From contig JAEUMP010000006.1 of the NCBI GenBank assembly GCA_016791445.1, positions 124,001 to 188,000 of the forward strand: a stretch of DNA of 64,000 bases, in the 5' to 3' direction. This document shows, one piece after another, positions 63,699 to 64,000 of this stretch. The notes below the pieces were generated by a model, which ran no database searches, was not told the DNA's origin, and was given only the letters and a program-made list of their open reading frames with translations. A program made the position numbers and the translations under genes. The stretch is from Hyphomonadaceae bacterium (lineage in GTDB: Bacteria > Pseudomonadota > Alphaproteobacteria > Caulobacterales > Aquidulcibacteraceae). Position 1 is the first letter of the stretch, and every line of letters starts with the position of its first letter.

Positions 63699-64000
63699 TC
63701 AGCGCGCGGGGCACTGCGTGGCGCGCGCTTCGCTGACGGCGAGCTGCTTCAGGGCGGCAGGCGCCGCGGGATACTTCGTCGGGAAGTCCCGGAAGGTGTT
63801 GCAGGCCTGGGCCGTCTCTCCCATCCCGCGCAGCGAAATGCCGAGACGGATCCACGCGTCAGGCGCGCGGGGCGAGTTCGGCGTTTTGCGCAGGAGTTCG
63901 AGGAAGGTCGCCGCAGCGTCGCTGTGACGACCGAGCACGATCTGCGTGCGGCCGAGGAAATAGCGAGCTTCCGGCGCGTCGGGCGATTCCGGATACGCGC
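63699..64000 (-). CDS. cpoB: Cell division coordinator CpoB (YbgF), C-terminal part
   Basis: Only the last 99 or so codons are inside the window; the gene continues beyond 64000. The visible sequence is the last TPR motifs: YPESPDAPEARYFLGRTQIV, DAAATFLELLRKTPNSPRAP, ACNTFRDFPTKYPAAPAALK. These match CpoB, which follows pal and tolB in the tol-pal cluster and coordinates outer-membrane constriction with peptidoglycan synthesis. The next genes, ybjN, tilS and ftsH, follow the tol-pal order seen in Caulobacterales. Confidence 0.9.
   Translation of the reverse strand, partial: AYPESPDAPEARYFLGRTQIVLGRHSDAAATFLELLRKTPNSPRAPDAWIRLGISLRGMGETAQACNTFRDFPTKYPAAPAALKQLAVSEARATQCPAR

Overview
The window is chromosomal DNA from a high-G+C alphaproteobacterium, most likely of the Caulobacterales/Hyphomonadaceae type (inference). 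The pointers are rcdA (CtrA-degradation adaptor) next to a DUF1192 gene, an alphaproteobacterial long-type serC, a cpoB-ybjN-tilS-ftsH run, a SigF-NrsF pair with GTAACC-N16-CGAA-like promoters, and a TonB receptor paired with a spinster-like MFS carrier. No phage, plasmid, IS or CRISPR sequence was seen. Genes are tightly packed and many pairs overlap by 4 nt (ATGA or GTGA).

Layout. 1-9.1 kb: MFS carrier, TonB-dependent receptor and hydrolase diverge from a TetR regulator and acyl-CoA synthetase; then a globin coupled to a GNAT, and an HI0933-type flavoprotein. 9.2 kb: tRNA-Ala(GGC). 9.4-19.1 kb: the most unusual region. An ECF sigma factor, a non-RD Ser/Thr kinase and a membrane-anchored papain-like protease (+) converge, across a bidirectional terminator, on an eight-gene minus-strand operon. 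That operon encodes a zinc-ribbon M48 pseudo-protease (HEXXH changed to REMGR), a zinc-ribbon/SHOCT membrane protein, a lipoprotein, two acidic or coiled-coil proteins and three small unknowns, one a 59-residue gene.

19-29 kb: a second TetR, branched-chain acyl-CoA catabolism (HIBYL-CoA hydrolase, acyl-CoA dehydrogenase, mmsA with coupled PhyH-like and membrane genes), GDPD, and a TRIC-type channel coupled to an atypical receiver protein. 29-33 kb: three predicted exported lipoproteins (MltA, MsrA, M2 peptidase). 33-38 kb: hybrid histidine kinase, two receiver proteins, rcdA, DUF1192, quinone oxidoreductase. 38-44 kb: Baeyer-Villiger-type monooxygenase, nitronate monooxygenase, pheA, then sigF-nrsF-doxX-YHS with two matching promoters. 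44-54.5 kb: yghU, nudC, two tandem Yip1-like proteins, purA, a PagL-like protein and the serine genes serA and serC separated by an acetyltransferase. 54.9-64 kb: DMT exporter, PhzF, VOC-folP-thiD, a GST, ftsH, tilS, ybjN and the end of cpoB.

Eight copies of one intergenic palindromic repeat of about 140-160 bp, plus a solo arm and several other inverted repeats, fill most of the gene-free gaps. All functional calls are from reading motifs by eye; no database search was run.
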